A stretch of 54,041 nucleotides of DNA from Desulfonauticus submarinus (lineage in GTDB: Bacteria; Desulfobacterota; Desulfovibrionia; Desulfovibrionales; Desulfonatronovibrionaceae). Position 1 is the stretch's first letter. Each line of letters starts with the position of its first letter. This document shows positions 16,752 through 26,062 of the stretch, in pieces. The position numbers and the translations under genes are program-made. Where the stretch lies: the NCBI RefSeq assembly GCF_900104045.1, contig NZ_FNIN01000011.1:1-54041 (forward strand). The letters are read 5' to 3'. The notes beneath the pieces were generated by a model. That model was given only the letters and a program-made list of their open reading frames with translations, had not been told where the DNA came from and made no database searches.

Positions 16752-16814
16752 TGTCTTGCTTTATTGAAAATTTCCTTGCTTCTTAATCTAGGGTATGTTT
16801 AAATTATTTTATTC

Positions 16815-18023
16815 ATGGCTGCAAATTTTTTAGTCATCCAACTGGCTCGCTTGGGGGATATACTTCAAACCAAGCGTTTGCTTCTATCTTTGCTTTCCCA
16901 GGGGAATGTTGTCTTATTAGTAGATAAAAGTCTAGCAGAGTTTGCCTCTAAAATTTTTCCCCAAGTAGAAGTTATGTCTATTATTGCCCATGGTGGCGAA
17001 TTATCTGAAAAGAATTTAATAATAGAAAATAAAAAAAGTTTTGCTAGACTTAAAACCTATAATTTTGAGAAGGTTTATAATCTTAATTTTTCTCCTCTAA
17101 ACTTTGTTTGTGCTAAATTGTTTTCTGGAGAGAAGGTTATTGGATATACTCATGAAAACAGACAAAATTTAAAATCAGTTTGGACGAAAAAGGGTTTTCT
17201 TTGGACGAGAAAAAGAAAGTTATCTCCTTTAAATCTAGTAGATTTTTGGGCTTATCTTTGTCCTTGTCCTCATCCTGCTCAGAGTGTGAATCCTGAGGCT
17301 AAGTTAAACTCTGGTCCTATAGGGGTTGTGGTTAGTGGACGTAATCAAAGGCGTTCTCTGGGGTTAGAAAAATTGGCTTTTTTAATAAGTTACTTTATAG
17401 ATAAAGGACAAGAGTGTTATTTGCTAGGATCTTGGCAAGAGAAAAAAGTAGCTAAAAATCTCATGAAGGTTTTGGCTCCTAAATATAGAGAGAAGGTTGT
17501 AGATCTAACAGGACAGACTTCTTTATTAGATTTAATAGAAATAGTAAAAAATTTAAGTTTTTTAATTACCCCAGATACTGGGATCATGCATTTAGCATGT
17601 CATTTTGGAGTAAAGACTTTAAGTTTTTTTCTTTCTTCAGCTTGGTGTTTTGAAACAGGTCCTTATGGAAAGGGACATGAGGTTGTTCAGGTATGTTTAG
17701 ACTGTTCTCCTTGTATAGAAAATAGAGAGTGTTTTTTTGATTTAAAATGTCATCAGATTTTAAATGAAAAGGTATTATACTTTTTAGCTGAGAAAAAAAA
17801 ATCTCCTTCAGCTCATGTTTTAGTAGGTGAAAGTTTTTTTGATGAAATAGGAGTGGATTATTTTTTAGAAGTAGAACCTGATTTTTTAAAAGAGCGTCAA
17901 AAATTGCGTCTTAGTTTAAAGGAATATCTTTTAGGGATAGATCTTGGGATAAGATATCCAGAATTCCTCTTTTCAGATAGGGAGTGGATTTTGGATTGGA
18001 GGAGAGCTTATGATTGTAGATAA
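16815..18023 (+). CDS. Glycosyltransferase family 9 (heptosyltransferase-like)
   Basis: A 402-residue protein with the GT9 layout: FLVIQLARLGDILQTKRLL at the N-terminus, a first Rossmann-like domain, then the nucleotide-sugar domain with GPIGVVVSGRNQRRSLGLEK, YLLGSWQEKK and the hallmark ITPDTGIMHLACHFGVKTL (about residues 251-269). Members transfer ADP-heptose to the lipopolysaccharide core. Unusually, a cysteine-rich segment follows (CLDCSPC, ENRECFFDLKCHQ), as seen in some GT9 proteins of sulfate reducers. It overlaps moaA by 14 bases. Substrate not proven. Confidence 0.85.
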   Translation: MAANFLVIQLARLGDILQTKRLLLSLLSQGNVVLLVDKSLAEFASKIFPQVEVMSIIAHGGELSEKNLIIENKKSFARLKTYNFEKVYNLNFSPLNFVCAKLFSGEKVIGYTHENRQNLKSVWTKKGFLWTRKRKLSPLNLVDFWAYLCPCPHPAQSVNPEAKLNSGPIGVVVSGRNQRRSLGLEKLAFLISYFIDKGQECYLLGSWQEKKVAKNLMKVLAPKYREKVVDLTGQTSLLDLIEIVKNLSFLITPDTGIMHLACHFGVKTLSFFLSSAWCFETGPYGKGHEVVQVCLDCSPCIENRECFFDLKCHQILNEKVLYFLAEKKKSPSAHVLVGESFFDEIGVDYFLEVEPDFLKERQKLRLSLKEYLLGIDLGIRYPEFLFSDREWILDWRRAYDCR

Positions 18024-18999
18024 ACATGGTAGAGGTATTAGTTATTTGCGGCTGAGTATTACTGATAGATGCAATTTAAGATGTTTTTATTGTCAGGGGG
18101 TAAGAGGCAAGCTAGTTTCTCATCACGATATATTGCGATATGAAGATATGGAAAAGTTACTTTATGTTGCTAGTGAACTTGATATTAAAAAAGTTCGTTT
18201 AACAGGCGGAGAACCTTTTTTAAGACGAAATTTTTTTGAATTCTTAGAAAAGTTAACCTCAAAGTTTCCTGAATTTGACTTTAGAATTACTACTAATGGA
18301 ACTATTACGGGGAATAGAAATAGTTTGGTACGGCTAAAAGAGATGGGGTTGAAAGGTTTAAATGTTTCCCTTGATACTTTTTCCAGGGATAAATTTGTTC
18401 AAATAACAGGTAAAGATTTGCTATCAGAAGTCTTAAATACTATTTACTTAGGTGTAGAGATTGGTCTTAGGATAAAAGTAAATGCAGTTGCTTTAAAGGG
18501 AATTAATGATTCTGAATTAAAGCAATTTGTGCAGTTAGCTATAGATTATCCTGTAGATGTACGTTTTATAGAATTTATGCCTGTTGGAGAAAAAACTTTA
18601 TGGAAAAGAGACTATTTTTGGTCTGCAGAAGAAATTTTGCAAGAAATGCAAAAAATAGTAGAGCTTACTCCTGTTCAGCATAAAGTTAATAGTGGTCCTG
18701 CTAGAGTATTTGTTATTAAAGAAGGAAAAGGAAGAATAGGAGTTATTTCGCCTTTAAGCAATCATTTTTGTAATGAATGCAATAGATTACGTTTTACATC
18801 TCAAGGTAAATTAAGACCATGTTTGTTTTCAGATAAAGAATATAATTTGCTTGGTTTATTACGGAATTCAAAAATTAGTCTTTCTCAGTTAAAAAAAGTA
18901 ATTGAGCTTATAGGAAAAAATAAACCTATAGGGGCACATTTGCTTGCAGAACGTCAGAAGGAAGTGTGTTTGACTAAAATGGTCAATATTGGGGGATAG
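18010..18999 (+). CDS. moaA: GTP 3',8-cyclase (molybdenum cofactor synthesis)
   Basis: MoaA is a radical SAM enzyme that starts molybdopterin synthesis from GTP. The N-terminal cluster motif is CNLRCFYC (C21, C25, C28), followed by [19 protein letters not shown] and VSLDTF. The second [4Fe-4S] site, specific to MoaA, is [10 protein letters not shown] with the later RPCLF cysteine, and the protein ends in the conserved Gly-Gly. 329 residues, normal length. It overlaps the preceding glycosyltransferase gene by 14 bases. Molybdopterin enzymes such as formate dehydrogenase would be the customers; none is in this window. Confidence 0.97.
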   Translation: MIVDKHGRGISYLRLSITDRCNLRCFYCQGVRGKLVSHHDILRYEDMEKLLYVASELDIKKVRLTGGEPFLRRNFFEFLEKLTSKFPEFDFRITTNGTITGNRNSLVRLKEMGLKGLNVSLDTFSRDKFVQITGKDLLSEVLNTIYLGVEIGLRIKVNAVALKGINDSELKQFVQLAIDYPVDVRFIEFMPVGEKTLWKRDYFWSAEEILQEMQKIVELTPVQHKVNSGPARVFVIKEGKGRIGVISPLSNHFCNECNRLRFTSQGKLRPCLFSDKEYNLLGLLRNSKISLSQLKKVIELIGKNKPIGAHLLAERQKEVCLTKMVNIGG

Positions 19000-19001
19000 A
19001 A

Positions 19002-19676
19002 ATGGCAAGAAAACTTCTAAGTTGTATTTGTTTGCTAATATTTTTTTTCAGTGGATGTTCTTCAAAGCCTAAATTAAAACAGTCCTTTTCTCCCAAGGCT
19101 TATAGAGTGTATGGCAAAACATATAGACCTTTGTCCTCTTCTCATGCTTTTGTTGAGGAGGGTTTTGCTTCTTGGTATGGACCTAAGTTTCATGGGAAAA
19201 AGACTGCAAGTGGTGAGATATTTAATATGTATGCTTATACAGCAGCTCATAAAGTCTTACCTTTTCAAACCAAGGTTCGCGTAACAAATCTTCAAAATGG
19301 TAAACAAGTAGTTGTGAGAATAAATGATAGAGGACCATTTGTTCGAGGTAGAATTATAGATTTATCTTATCAAGCGGCTAAGGCTTTAGGAATGATTGGC
19401 CCAGGTACAGCAAGGGTTAGACTAGAAGTAGTTCAAGGTATACAAGAAAAAAGTTTTAAGGGAAAATTTTATATTCAAGTAGGTGCCTTTGCGCAAAAAA
19501 TTAATGCTTTGCGTGCCAAGACCAAAGCGGTCAGCTTAGGATATAAATGTAGAGTTGTAAAAAAAGATAGTCTTTGGCGAGTTCAGGTTGGCCCTTTTTT
19601 ATCTCTTACAAGTGCTAAGGTTAATCAGCAAAGATTATGGAATTATTTTAAAAATAGCTTTATTTTTGCTGATTGA
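19002..19676 (+). CDS. rlpA: RlpA-like lipoprotein with SPOR domain
   Basis: Septal lytic transglycosylase family, acting on peptidoglycan in the periplasm. The signal peptide ends in a lipobox ([10 protein letters not shown], lipidated C about residue 19). The double-psi beta-barrel follows with [19 protein letters not shown] (about 54-72), [29 protein letters not shown] and AAKALG. The C-terminal 70 residues form a SPOR domain ([26 protein letters not shown]) that binds denuded glycan at division sites. It starts two bases after moaA and its 3' end overlaps the convergent IHF/HU-like gene by 17 bases. Confidence 0.93.
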   Translation: MARKLLSCICLLIFFFSGCSSKPKLKQSFSPKAYRVYGKTYRPLSSSHAFVEEGFASWYGPKFHGKKTASGEIFNMYAYTAAHKVLPFQTKVRVTNLQNGKQVVVRINDRGPFVRGRIIDLSYQAAKALGMIGPGTARVRLEVVQGIQEKSFKGKFYIQVGAFAQKINALRAKTKAVSLGYKCRVVKKDSLWRVQVGPFLSLTSAKVNQQRLWNYFKNSFIFAD

Positions 19677-19953
19677 GTTCAGCCCTAAATTTTTTAGAAA
19701 TTCTAAATACAACTACCTTCCGACCAGGTAAGATAATAGTTTCATTTGTTTGAGGATTTCTGCCCTTACGAGGATTTTTTTGATAAGCTTCAAATTTACC
19801 AAATCCGCTTATAAGCACTGAGCCTTCTTCTTTAATTCCTTTTTTTATTAGCCAAATTAGGTGTTCTACAATCTCTTTTACTTGGGTTCGATTTTTGGGA
19901 CTGTAATTGCAAATTTTTTCAACAATATCTGTTTTTGTTAAAGTATTAGACAT
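19660..19953 (-). CDS. IHF/HU-family DNA-bending protein
   Basis: A 97-residue protein with the HU/IHF fold: [30 protein letters not shown], then the signature [20 protein letters not shown] and VVFRISKKF. The GRNPQT arm sequence and the N-terminal LTKTDIV resemble IHF alpha subunits more than HU. It would bend DNA as a hetero- or homodimer, and IHF is a partner of sigma-54 activators such as the one at 45783. Good AGGAGG-like ribosome-binding site (GAGGAGGTT) upstream of the ATG. Confidence 0.92.
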   Translation of the reverse strand: MSNTLTKTDIVEKICNYSPKNRTQVKEIVEHLIWLIKKGIKEEGSVLISGFGKFEAYQKNPRKGRNPQTNETIILPGRKVVVFRISKKFRAELNQQK

Positions 19954-20044
19954 ATAGAACCTCCTCTTAAATAATCTTATTTTGTAAATGGAGTTATGAA
20001 AATATTTTTCATATTCATATTTTTGATAAATATTTTTTAGTTAT

Positions 20045-20455
20045 TTAAATGTTATTGGCAAGTTTTTGAGCAAGAGCTAGCATTTCATCATTATTGTTGT
20101 ATTTTTTTTGGGGCCATAAGCTTAAACCATCATTTTCATATCGAGGAATTATGTGAAAATGAGCATGAAAAACTAATTGTCCTGCGGGCTTGAAATTGTT
20201 CATACCAAGGTTTATACCTTCTGCTTGGACAGTTTTGCGAAGAGCTTCACCCACTTTTTGCATAACTTCTAAGAGCTCTTTTCCAAGCTCAGATGGTAAA
20301 TCAAAAAGAGTTGGATAGTGTTTTTTGGGAATAACGAGTGTATGCCCTTTATTAACAGGAGCTATATCAAGGAAGGCTAAAGTGTTTTTTGTCTCATAAA
20401 CTTTAGCACAAGGGATTTTACCATGTATAATATCACAAAAAATGCACTCACTCAT
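20045..20455 (-). CDS. HIT-family nucleotide phosphohydrolase/transferase
   Basis: A 136-residue histidine-triad protein with ECIFCDIIHGKIPCAKVYE at the start, FLDIAPVNKGHTLVIPKKHY in the middle and the triad HAHFHIIPR (H-phi-H-phi-H) near residue 107. Such proteins hydrolyse phosphoramidates and AMP-linked compounds; the true substrate is often unknown. The N-terminal CxxC is common in bacterial HIT proteins. It is divergent from the radical SAM gene. Confidence 0.93.
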   Translation of the reverse strand: MSECIFCDIIHGKIPCAKVYETKNTLAFLDIAPVNKGHTLVIPKKHYPTLFDLPSELGKELLEVMQKVGEALRKTVQAEGINLGMNNFKPAGQLVFHAHFHIIPRYENDGLSLWPQKKYNNNDEMLALAQKLANNI

Positions 20456-20541
20456 TTTATGCTCCTTTAGATTTATTATAGTAAGTGGAAATCATATTCT
20501 ATTAAAATACTTAAAAAAAATTTTTTTTGCAAGTCTAAAAA

Positions 20542-21579
20542 ATGAAAACAAAACTTTTTGCTATAAAACATCCAGCACCTACAAAAATGAAACGTTCTAT
20601 TTGGCCAATTTTTTTGCCTTTTGCAGGTTGCAAAAAGAGATGTATATTCTGTTCTCAAGAAATTAGCACAGGCAGAAAAAAAGTCAAAGATTTTAAGGCA
20701 TTGGTTTCTAAAGAACTTACTGAGTTAGAATTTAGAGCAAAGAAAAATAATAAAGTGTATGGAGTGGGTTTTTTTGGCGGGACATTCACAGGTCTTCCTT
20801 ATGAACTTCAAAGCTGGATATTAGAGAGGGTAGTAAAATTAAGATGTAAAAATATTGTGGATTTTGTATGTCTTTCTACAAGGCCAGATTTTATCAATAA
20901 TGAAGTAGCAGAGTTATTAAAGTCTAAGAATGTAGATTTAGTAGAGCTTGGCATTCAAAGTTTTGATTCTGAGGTATTAGATGTGGCAAATAGAGGATAT
21001 ACTCTTTCCACTATTTTAAAAGCTATTCACTATTTGAAGAAGTATAATTTAAAATATGGCTTTCAGTTATTGCCAGGCTTACCCAAACATAATTTAGCCA
21101 AATTTTGGCAAGATATTGAGTTAACTATTTGTTTAAAGCCTAGTACTTTAAGAATTTATCCTTGTTTGGTTTTGGAAAATACTTTGTTGGCCAAACTTTA
21201 TAGATTAGAACAATATAGGCCTTGGTCTATTGAAAAGACAGTTTATGCCTTAGGCTTTGCTTTATTAGATATTTGGAGAAATAATATAAAAATTTTGAGA
21301 ATAGGCTTGACGCCTGAACGTTCTCTTTTGGCAAATATTATCGCAGGGCCTTGGCATGAAGCTTTGGGATTTATGGTTCGTTCTTTTGCTTTGAATATGT
21401 ATCTAAAACGCTTGATTGCTTCTCTTTCTTGGCAGCCGACTTCTCTGGAAGTTCCCTCACGTTACTTATCCGAACTTTGGGGATATAAGAATGTTTACCA
21501 ACAATTTTGGTATAATCTAGTAAATGGACCTACCTTTATAAAGATAGGTCCATTTAAAGAATTTGTATTTATGGGTTAG
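20542..21579 (+). CDS. Elp3-like radical SAM protein
   Basis: A 345-residue radical SAM protein with the cluster motif AGCKKRCIFC (CX4CX2C-type spacing seen in the Elp3-like group, about residues 29-38), then GFFGGTFTGLP, CLSTRPDFI, VELGIQSFDSEVL and FQLLPGLP, which are the Elp3/MiaB-like core motifs. There is no acetyltransferase domain, so it is not a complete Elp3. The last third (about 240-345) is lineage-specific. The start could also be the second in-frame ATG (about 20 codons on). Substrate unknown. Its 3' end overlaps the small gene at 21576 by four bases and contains a perfect inverted repeat. Confidence 0.85.
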   Translation: MKTKLFAIKHPAPTKMKRSIWPIFLPFAGCKKRCIFCSQEISTGRKKVKDFKALVSKELTELEFRAKKNNKVYGVGFFGGTFTGLPYELQSWILERVVKLRCKNIVDFVCLSTRPDFINNEVAELLKSKNVDLVELGIQSFDSEVLDVANRGYTLSTILKAIHYLKKYNLKYGFQLLPGLPKHNLAKFWQDIELTICLKPSTLRIYPCLVLENTLLAKLYRLEQYRPWSIEKTVYALGFALLDIWRNNIKILRIGLTPERSLLANIIAGPWHEALGFMVRSFALNMYLKRLIASLSWQPTSLEVPSRYLSELWGYKNVYQQFWYNLVNGPTFIKIGPFKEFVFMG

Positions 21580-21728
21580 TGATGTTTTTCGTTTTCAAGA
21601 TTTTGTTTAATTCGATAACAGGCTGTGGCTACAATAATAATGAAAAAAATAAAAATTCCAGCTACTCCAAACTTTCCTTCTGTGCTGCTGTGAGCCATAT
21701 TAGTGAGTAATTCTATTAATGTTTGCAT
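21576..21728 (-). CDS. Small single-span membrane protein, 50 residues
   Basis: A short gene with a strong ribosome-binding site (AAGGAGG, five bases before the ATG at 21728). The product starts MQTLIELLTNMAHSS, has one hydrophobic helix (GVAGIFIFFIIIVATACY, about residues 21-38) and a short charged tail rich in N, E, K and H (KQNLENEKHH). The good start signal and clear transmembrane segment support it as real. I do not recognise the family. Its stop overlaps the radical SAM gene by four bases. Confidence 0.65.
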   Translation of the reverse strand: MQTLIELLTNMAHSSTEGKFGVAGIFIFFIIIVATACYRIKQNLENEKHH

Positions 21729-21976
21729 TTGGTCCTCCTTGTGAAATAATTATCTTTATTACCCTAAATAGGCTTTAAAAGTCAATAAGGGTATTTTTCT
21801 AAAATTCTATACTCTGTTCACTTGTTCTAAATTGTGCCAGGGAGTTTTGAGGGAAAAATGATTTTAGTTTAATTTTAGTACTCCTTTGTTCTTTTTAATA
21901 ATTTTAGGGAATATAAATAGTTCCCCCTTAAAGCTTAAAAAGTTAAAAAGAAGGAAGAGTGCCAATTTATATATCT

Positions 21977-23029
21977 TTAAATTTCTTGAAAAAAAGTATT
22001 TCTTTGAACAGGAGTAAATCCTGCTTGTTGAATGTATGTTTTTAACTCAGCTTGAGTAAGGCCTTTAGGACTATCTGCTCCTGCAGCATGTCCTATTTTT
22101 TCTTCTACAATTGTGCCATCAAAGTCATCTGCTCCAAACCAAAGGGCTAGTTGGGCAGCTTTTAGACCAGAGAATGCCCAATAGGCTTTTATATGTTTAA
22201 TGTTGTCTAAAAAGATTCTAGAAATGGCAATCATTTGAAGAAAATCTTGGCCATTTGGACCCTTAGCAGATAGTTGGTTGTTGTTAGGTTGATAGGGTAG
22301 AGGAATAAAACATAAAAAACCTTTGGTCTTGTCCTGAAGTGTTCTTAGTGAATGGAGATGATCTAATCTTTCTGGCCAAGTTTCTATATGTCCAAATAAG
22401 AGGGTGCAATTTGTGGGAATGTTTAAGTTATGGGCCAGTTCGTGGATTTTCAGCCATTTTTCAGCTGAAATTTTTTCTGGGCAGAGCTTTTGTCTGAGAG
22501 ATGTTGAGAAAACTTCTGCTCCTCCTCCTGGTAAAGCGTCTAAGCCTGCGTTTTTTAGTTTAAGTAAGATATCCTTTTCTGAGAGATTGTGTTTTTCTGC
22601 TAAAAAAGCAATCTCTACTGCTGTAAATGCTTTAATTCTCACATCTGGTCTAATGTTTTTAATAGTGGAAAGCATTTCTTCATAATAAGATAGGGGAAGA
22701 TCTGGGTTAAGTCCTCCTACTATATGGATTTCTACAATAGGCTCGTGGATTCTTTTTTTTATCTCTTTTTTTATATCAGCGATAGAAAAGGTATATGCCC
22801 CTTTTTGATTTTTTTCTTTAAAATAAGCACAAAATTTACACTTATTTTTACATATATTGGTATAGTTTAGGTGTTGATTATAGATATAATAGGTCTTTTT
22901 TTGATGAAAAGACTTTCTTTTTTTAAAGGCAAGCTCTCCTAACTCGTGAATAGAAAAATTTACAAGTTGTAAGGCTTCTTGAGGAGATATTCTTTCATTT
23001 GCCAAGACTTTCTCTTTTATTTTATTCAT
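21977..23029 (-). CDS. mqnE: Aminofutalosine synthase (menaquinone synthesis)
   Basis: Radical SAM enzyme of the futalosine route to menaquinone. The motif CKNKCKFCAYF (CX3CX2C) follows NQHLNYTNI, and MqnE-type signatures are present: VGGLNPDLPLSYYEEML, DALPGGGAEVFS, FGHIETWPER and the C-terminal DDFDGTIVEEKIGHAAGA. About 350 residues. An upstream TTG (23053) is possible, but the ATG at 23029 gives the usual N-terminus and an 8-base overlap with sppA. Menaquinone is the electron carrier used by cytochrome bd (33668-36029) and by the sulfate reduction chain. Confidence 0.92.
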   Translation of the reverse strand: MNKIKEKVLANERISPQEALQLVNFSIHELGELAFKKRKSFHQKKTYYIYNQHLNYTNICKNKCKFCAYFKEKNQKGAYTFSIADIKKEIKKRIHEPIVEIHIVGGLNPDLPLSYYEEMLSTIKNIRPDVRIKAFTAVEIAFLAEKHNLSEKDILLKLKNAGLDALPGGGAEVFSTSLRQKLCPEKISAEKWLKIHELAHNLNIPTNCTLLFGHIETWPERLDHLHSLRTLQDKTKGFLCFIPLPYQPNNNQLSAKGPNGQDFLQMIAISRIFLDNIKHIKAYWAFSGLKAAQLALWFGADDFDGTIVEEKIGHAAGADSPKGLTQAELKTYIQQAGFTPVQRNTFFQEI

Positions 23030-23918
23030 AGCTAAATATCCATCTTGGGCCAACTATTTGATAGTTTAATTTAAAATTTTCAAGACCTAAGATTCTACTT
23101 AACAATGGCTGTTTTTTAGGTGGACCTTCAATTAATATGGGTTTTGATGAGAGTTTAAGCATTTTTTTTATCAGATTTAAGGCGTGGTCAAAGCCTCCTA
23201 AGTCATCTATTAAACCTGCTTTTAAGGCCTGCACTCCAGTCATTGCCCTGCCATCTGCAAGTTTTTGAACTTTTTCTAAGGGTAAGTGTCTATTTTCTAT
23301 TACTGCTTGCACGAATTGGGAATGTAGATCTTGAACCAGCTCTTGAAAATATTGTTTTTCTTCTGGGGTAAGCGGTCTAAAGGGTGTACCTGCATTTTTA
23401 AGCTTTCCACTAGTTATGGTCTCTTCTTTGATACCTAACTTATCCAAAAGACCTTTAAAATTAGTAAGACTTGCCTTTACCCCAATACTCGCAGTTAAGG
23501 TGCCAGGGTTGGCAATTATTTTTTGTGCTCCTAGAGCAACATAATACCCGCCTGATGCTGCTACTGCTCCCATAGAAGCGATTACTGGTTTTTTCTTTCT
23601 GGCTTGTTTTAATGCCTCATATATTTCTTGAGATGGGCCAACTACTCCACCTGGCGAGTTTATACGCACCAAAATAGCTTTTATGTCTTTTCTTTGAGTA
23701 AGTTTATTTATCCATCTAGTGATAGGAATAGGGTTATTAATAACCCCTTCAACATAAACAACTCCTATTTTGGACTTGTTAAAGGAAAGAGCACTATTTT
23801 TAAAAAGAAAAGAACTAAAAATGGCCATGGCTCCTAAGATTAGAACCATGGCCAAAGAGATCAATGCAAATCCAAAAATAAGAGGATGCTTTTGGCTGAA
23901 TTTAAGACTTTTGTTCAT
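23022..23918 (-). CDS. sppA: Signal peptide peptidase SppA
   Basis: Membrane-anchored serine protease that removes cut signal peptides. The 298-residue short form has one N-terminal membrane segment (about residues 13-36), IGVVYVEGVI, ILVRINSPGGVVGPSQEIYE, the catalytic serine in MGAVAASGGYYVALGA and IIANPGTLTASIGV, followed by GRAMTGVQALKAGLIDDLGG. It overlaps rpsA by 17 bases and is probably cotranscribed with it, an arrangement shared by many Desulfobacterota. Confidence 0.94.
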   Translation of the reverse strand: MNKSLKFSQKHPLIFGFALISLAMVLILGAMAIFSSFLFKNSALSFNKSKIGVVYVEGVINNPIPITRWINKLTQRKDIKAILVRINSPGGVVGPSQEIYEALKQARKKKPVIASMGAVAASGGYYVALGAQKIIANPGTLTASIGVKASLTNFKGLLDKLGIKEETITSGKLKNAGTPFRPLTPEEKQYFQELVQDLHSQFVQAVIENRHLPLEKVQKLADGRAMTGVQALKAGLIDDLGGFDHALNLIKKMLKLSSKPILIEGPPKKQPLLSRILGLENFKLNYQIVGPRWIFSYE

Positions 23919-25632
23919 TTTCTTCTAATTTTTGGCGAAGAATATCTCCTAAATTACTGCCACCAGCATTTTTTTGTTTATTTTTTTGCTCTTCAGCTCG
24001 TTTTTTTTCTATTTCTTCTTGGTATTGTTTAATGGATAAACCAAGGCGTCTTTCTTCTGCACTGGCATTTATAACTTTAGCAGTAACTTCTTGGTCTTCT
24101 TTAAAAACTTCTCGTGGATCCTTGATCTTTTTTTGACTGATTTCAGAAACATGGACTAGACCCTCGATGCCTTCTTCTACTTCAACAAACAAACCAAACT
24201 CTGTTACATTGGTAATTTTTCCTGTTACTACAGTGCCAGAAGGATATTTTTCTGGAACTTTTAACCAAGGATCTTCTGTGAGTTGTTTTATACCTAGGGT
24301 AAATTTTTGATTATCTTTATCAACAGTTAATACCTTAGCTTGAACCATGTCTCCTACTTTATAGAGATCTCCTGGATGGCGGATTTTTTTTGTCCAAGAA
24401 ATATCAGAAACATGGATAAGACCGTCAATTCCTTCTTCTATTCCAATAAATAATCCAAATTCTGTTATATTTTTAATAGGAGCTTCTAAAATGGTACCTT
24501 CTGGATATTTTTCAGCTACAATATCCCAAGGATTGGGATAGACTTGTTTCATTCCCAATGAAAGTCTTTTTTTATCTTTATCTATATCTAAAACTACCAC
24601 CTCAACCTCGTCTCCTTCTTTGACCATTTGAGATGGATGTTTTAATTTCCTGGTCCAAGACATCTCTGTAACATGGACTAAGCCTTCTACTCCATCTTCT
24701 AACTCTACAAAAGCACCATAATCTGTGAGGCTGGTAATTTTTCCTTTTAATTTTGTGCCAATTGGAAATTTTTCGTCAATGTTTTCCCAGGGATCTGGAG
24801 AGAGTTGTTTAAGTCCTAAGGAAACTTTTTGTCCTTCTTTGTCAAAGTTTAAAACTTTTAATTCTAATTCATCACCTAAAGAAACCATTTCTTTAGGATG
24901 TTTAAGCCTTTTCCAAGACATATCTGTAATATGTAAAAGACCATCTAGGCCACCTAAGTCTATAAAAACTCCATAGTCAGTTATATTTTTGACCTTGCCT
25001 TTAACAATGTCGCCCTCATTTAAGGTTTCTAATAATTTTTGGCGGGCTTTTTCTCTTTCTTCTTCCAATAAAATGCGTCTAGAGACAATGACATTGCTAC
25101 GGCGACGGTTAATTTTTACTATTTTAAAATCAAAACTTTCTCCTACTAAAGCATTCATATCTGGAACAGGCCTTAAATCTACATGAGAGCCAGGTAAAAA
25201 AGCGATAAGACCTCCTAGATCTACTTGGTATCCACCTTTGATGCGTTTTACTATTTTTCCTCGAATACTTTCACTGTTGTTAAAAGCTTCTTCTAATTTG
25301 TCCAAAACGTGAGCTTTGCGTGCCCTATCATAAGAGAGATAAATAGTTCCTTCTAGATCATTTTTGCGAATTAGAAATACTTCTACTTCATCTCCTTCTT
25401 GGACTGTTAGGTTCCCATCTACATCCATGAATTCTGCAATTGGGATTTGTCCTTCTGATTTATAGTTTACATCTACCAGGACAAATTCTGGCGTAATCTT
25501 AACCACCTTCCCTTTAATAATACTTCCATCTTGAAATTCATCAAAATCAAAGTTTAAGTATTTTTCTAATTCTGTCTCAAAGTTCACCTCCATGTCTTGA
25601 TTTTTGTTAATCGCTTCATTTGAATTCATCAT
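23902..25632 (-). CDS. rpsA: 30S ribosomal protein S1
   Basis: S1 brings mRNA to the 30S subunit. The 576-residue protein has six S1 RNA-binding repeats beginning near residues 36, 123, 208, 293, 380 and 467, with typical endings such as GLLHITDMSW, GLVHVTEMSW, GLIHVSDISW and GLVHVSEIS. The acidic N-terminus and highly charged C-terminus (KKRAEEQKNKQKN) fit. AGGGGG precedes an ATGATG pair. First gene of the rpsA-sppA-mqnE operon. Confidence 0.97.
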   Translation of the reverse strand: MMNSNEAINKNQDMEVNFETELEKYLNFDFDEFQDGSIIKGKVVKITPEFVLVDVNYKSEGQIPIAEFMDVDGNLTVQEGDEVEVFLIRKNDLEGTIYLSYDRARKAHVLDKLEEAFNNSESIRGKIVKRIKGGYQVDLGGLIAFLPGSHVDLRPVPDMNALVGESFDFKIVKINRRRSNVIVSRRILLEEEREKARQKLLETLNEGDIVKGKVKNITDYGVFIDLGGLDGLLHITDMSWKRLKHPKEMVSLGDELELKVLNFDKEGQKVSLGLKQLSPDPWENIDEKFPIGTKLKGKITSLTDYGAFVELEDGVEGLVHVTEMSWTRKLKHPSQMVKEGDEVEVVVLDIDKDKKRLSLGMKQVYPNPWDIVAEKYPEGTILEAPIKNITEFGLFIGIEEGIDGLIHVSDISWTKKIRHPGDLYKVGDMVQAKVLTVDKDNQKFTLGIKQLTEDPWLKVPEKYPSGTVVTGKITNVTEFGLFVEVEEGIEGLVHVSEISQKKIKDPREVFKEDQEVTAKVINASAEERRLGLSIKQYQEEIEKKRAEEQKNKQKNAGGSNLGDILRQKLEENEQKS

Positions 25633-25665
25633 AAAAAACCCCCTACACGACGATATATTCTACCA

Positions 25666-25694
25666 ATTTTAGCAAAGAAAATTTTAAAAGACAA
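25666..25694 (-). promoter_or_regulatory. rpsA promoter
   Basis: On the - strand TTGTCT (25694-25689), 17 bases, then TAAAAT (25671-25666), about 34 bases before the rpsA start codon. Confidence 0.65.
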
Positions 25695-26033
25695 CTATAA
25701 TTATGGTTAAATCCAAGGCTATTTCATCTAAATTGATTTTTTAAGTTACTAAAGGACATGATTTTCGACTAGATAGACAAAGATTTAAAGCGATTTAACG
25801 TTTGTTTTTGGATAGGGTATAAAATAGCTTTCAAGAATATAAAAATATGTTAATTGTTTTTTTCTTTAGACCAGTTAACAATTAAAAAGTATTTACTTAA
25901 TAATTTGGATGAATTGCTTTTTAGAGTCTCTTTTAAAAGGAACTTTTTAATTTTTAATGTGATGCAGGAGAGAATTCCTGTTTTTAAAAAAGAAATTTAG
26001 TTTAAAAAAGAAAAACTTAACAAACTTGAGACT

Positions 26034-26062
26034 AAAAAAGGGAGCTTAAAGCTCCCTTTTTT
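26034..26062 (-). terminator. Terminator after the selenoperoxiredoxin gene
   Basis: Inverted repeat AAAAAAGGGAGCTT / AAGCTCCCTTTTTT with flanking A and T runs on both sides, so it can work in both directions. It lies directly after the stop codon of the peroxiredoxin gene. Confidence 0.85.

Larger units (their letters stand above)
25633..26062. other. Intergenic region upstream of rpsA
   Basis: About 430 bases of AT-rich DNA without a credible gene. It holds the rpsA promoter at the left end and the prx terminator at the right end. In between, a weak hairpin (CAGGAG, loop, TTCCTG near 25967-25982, followed by TTTTT) could end a short + strand transcript. I see no conserved RNA fold that I can name. 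Confidence 0.6.
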
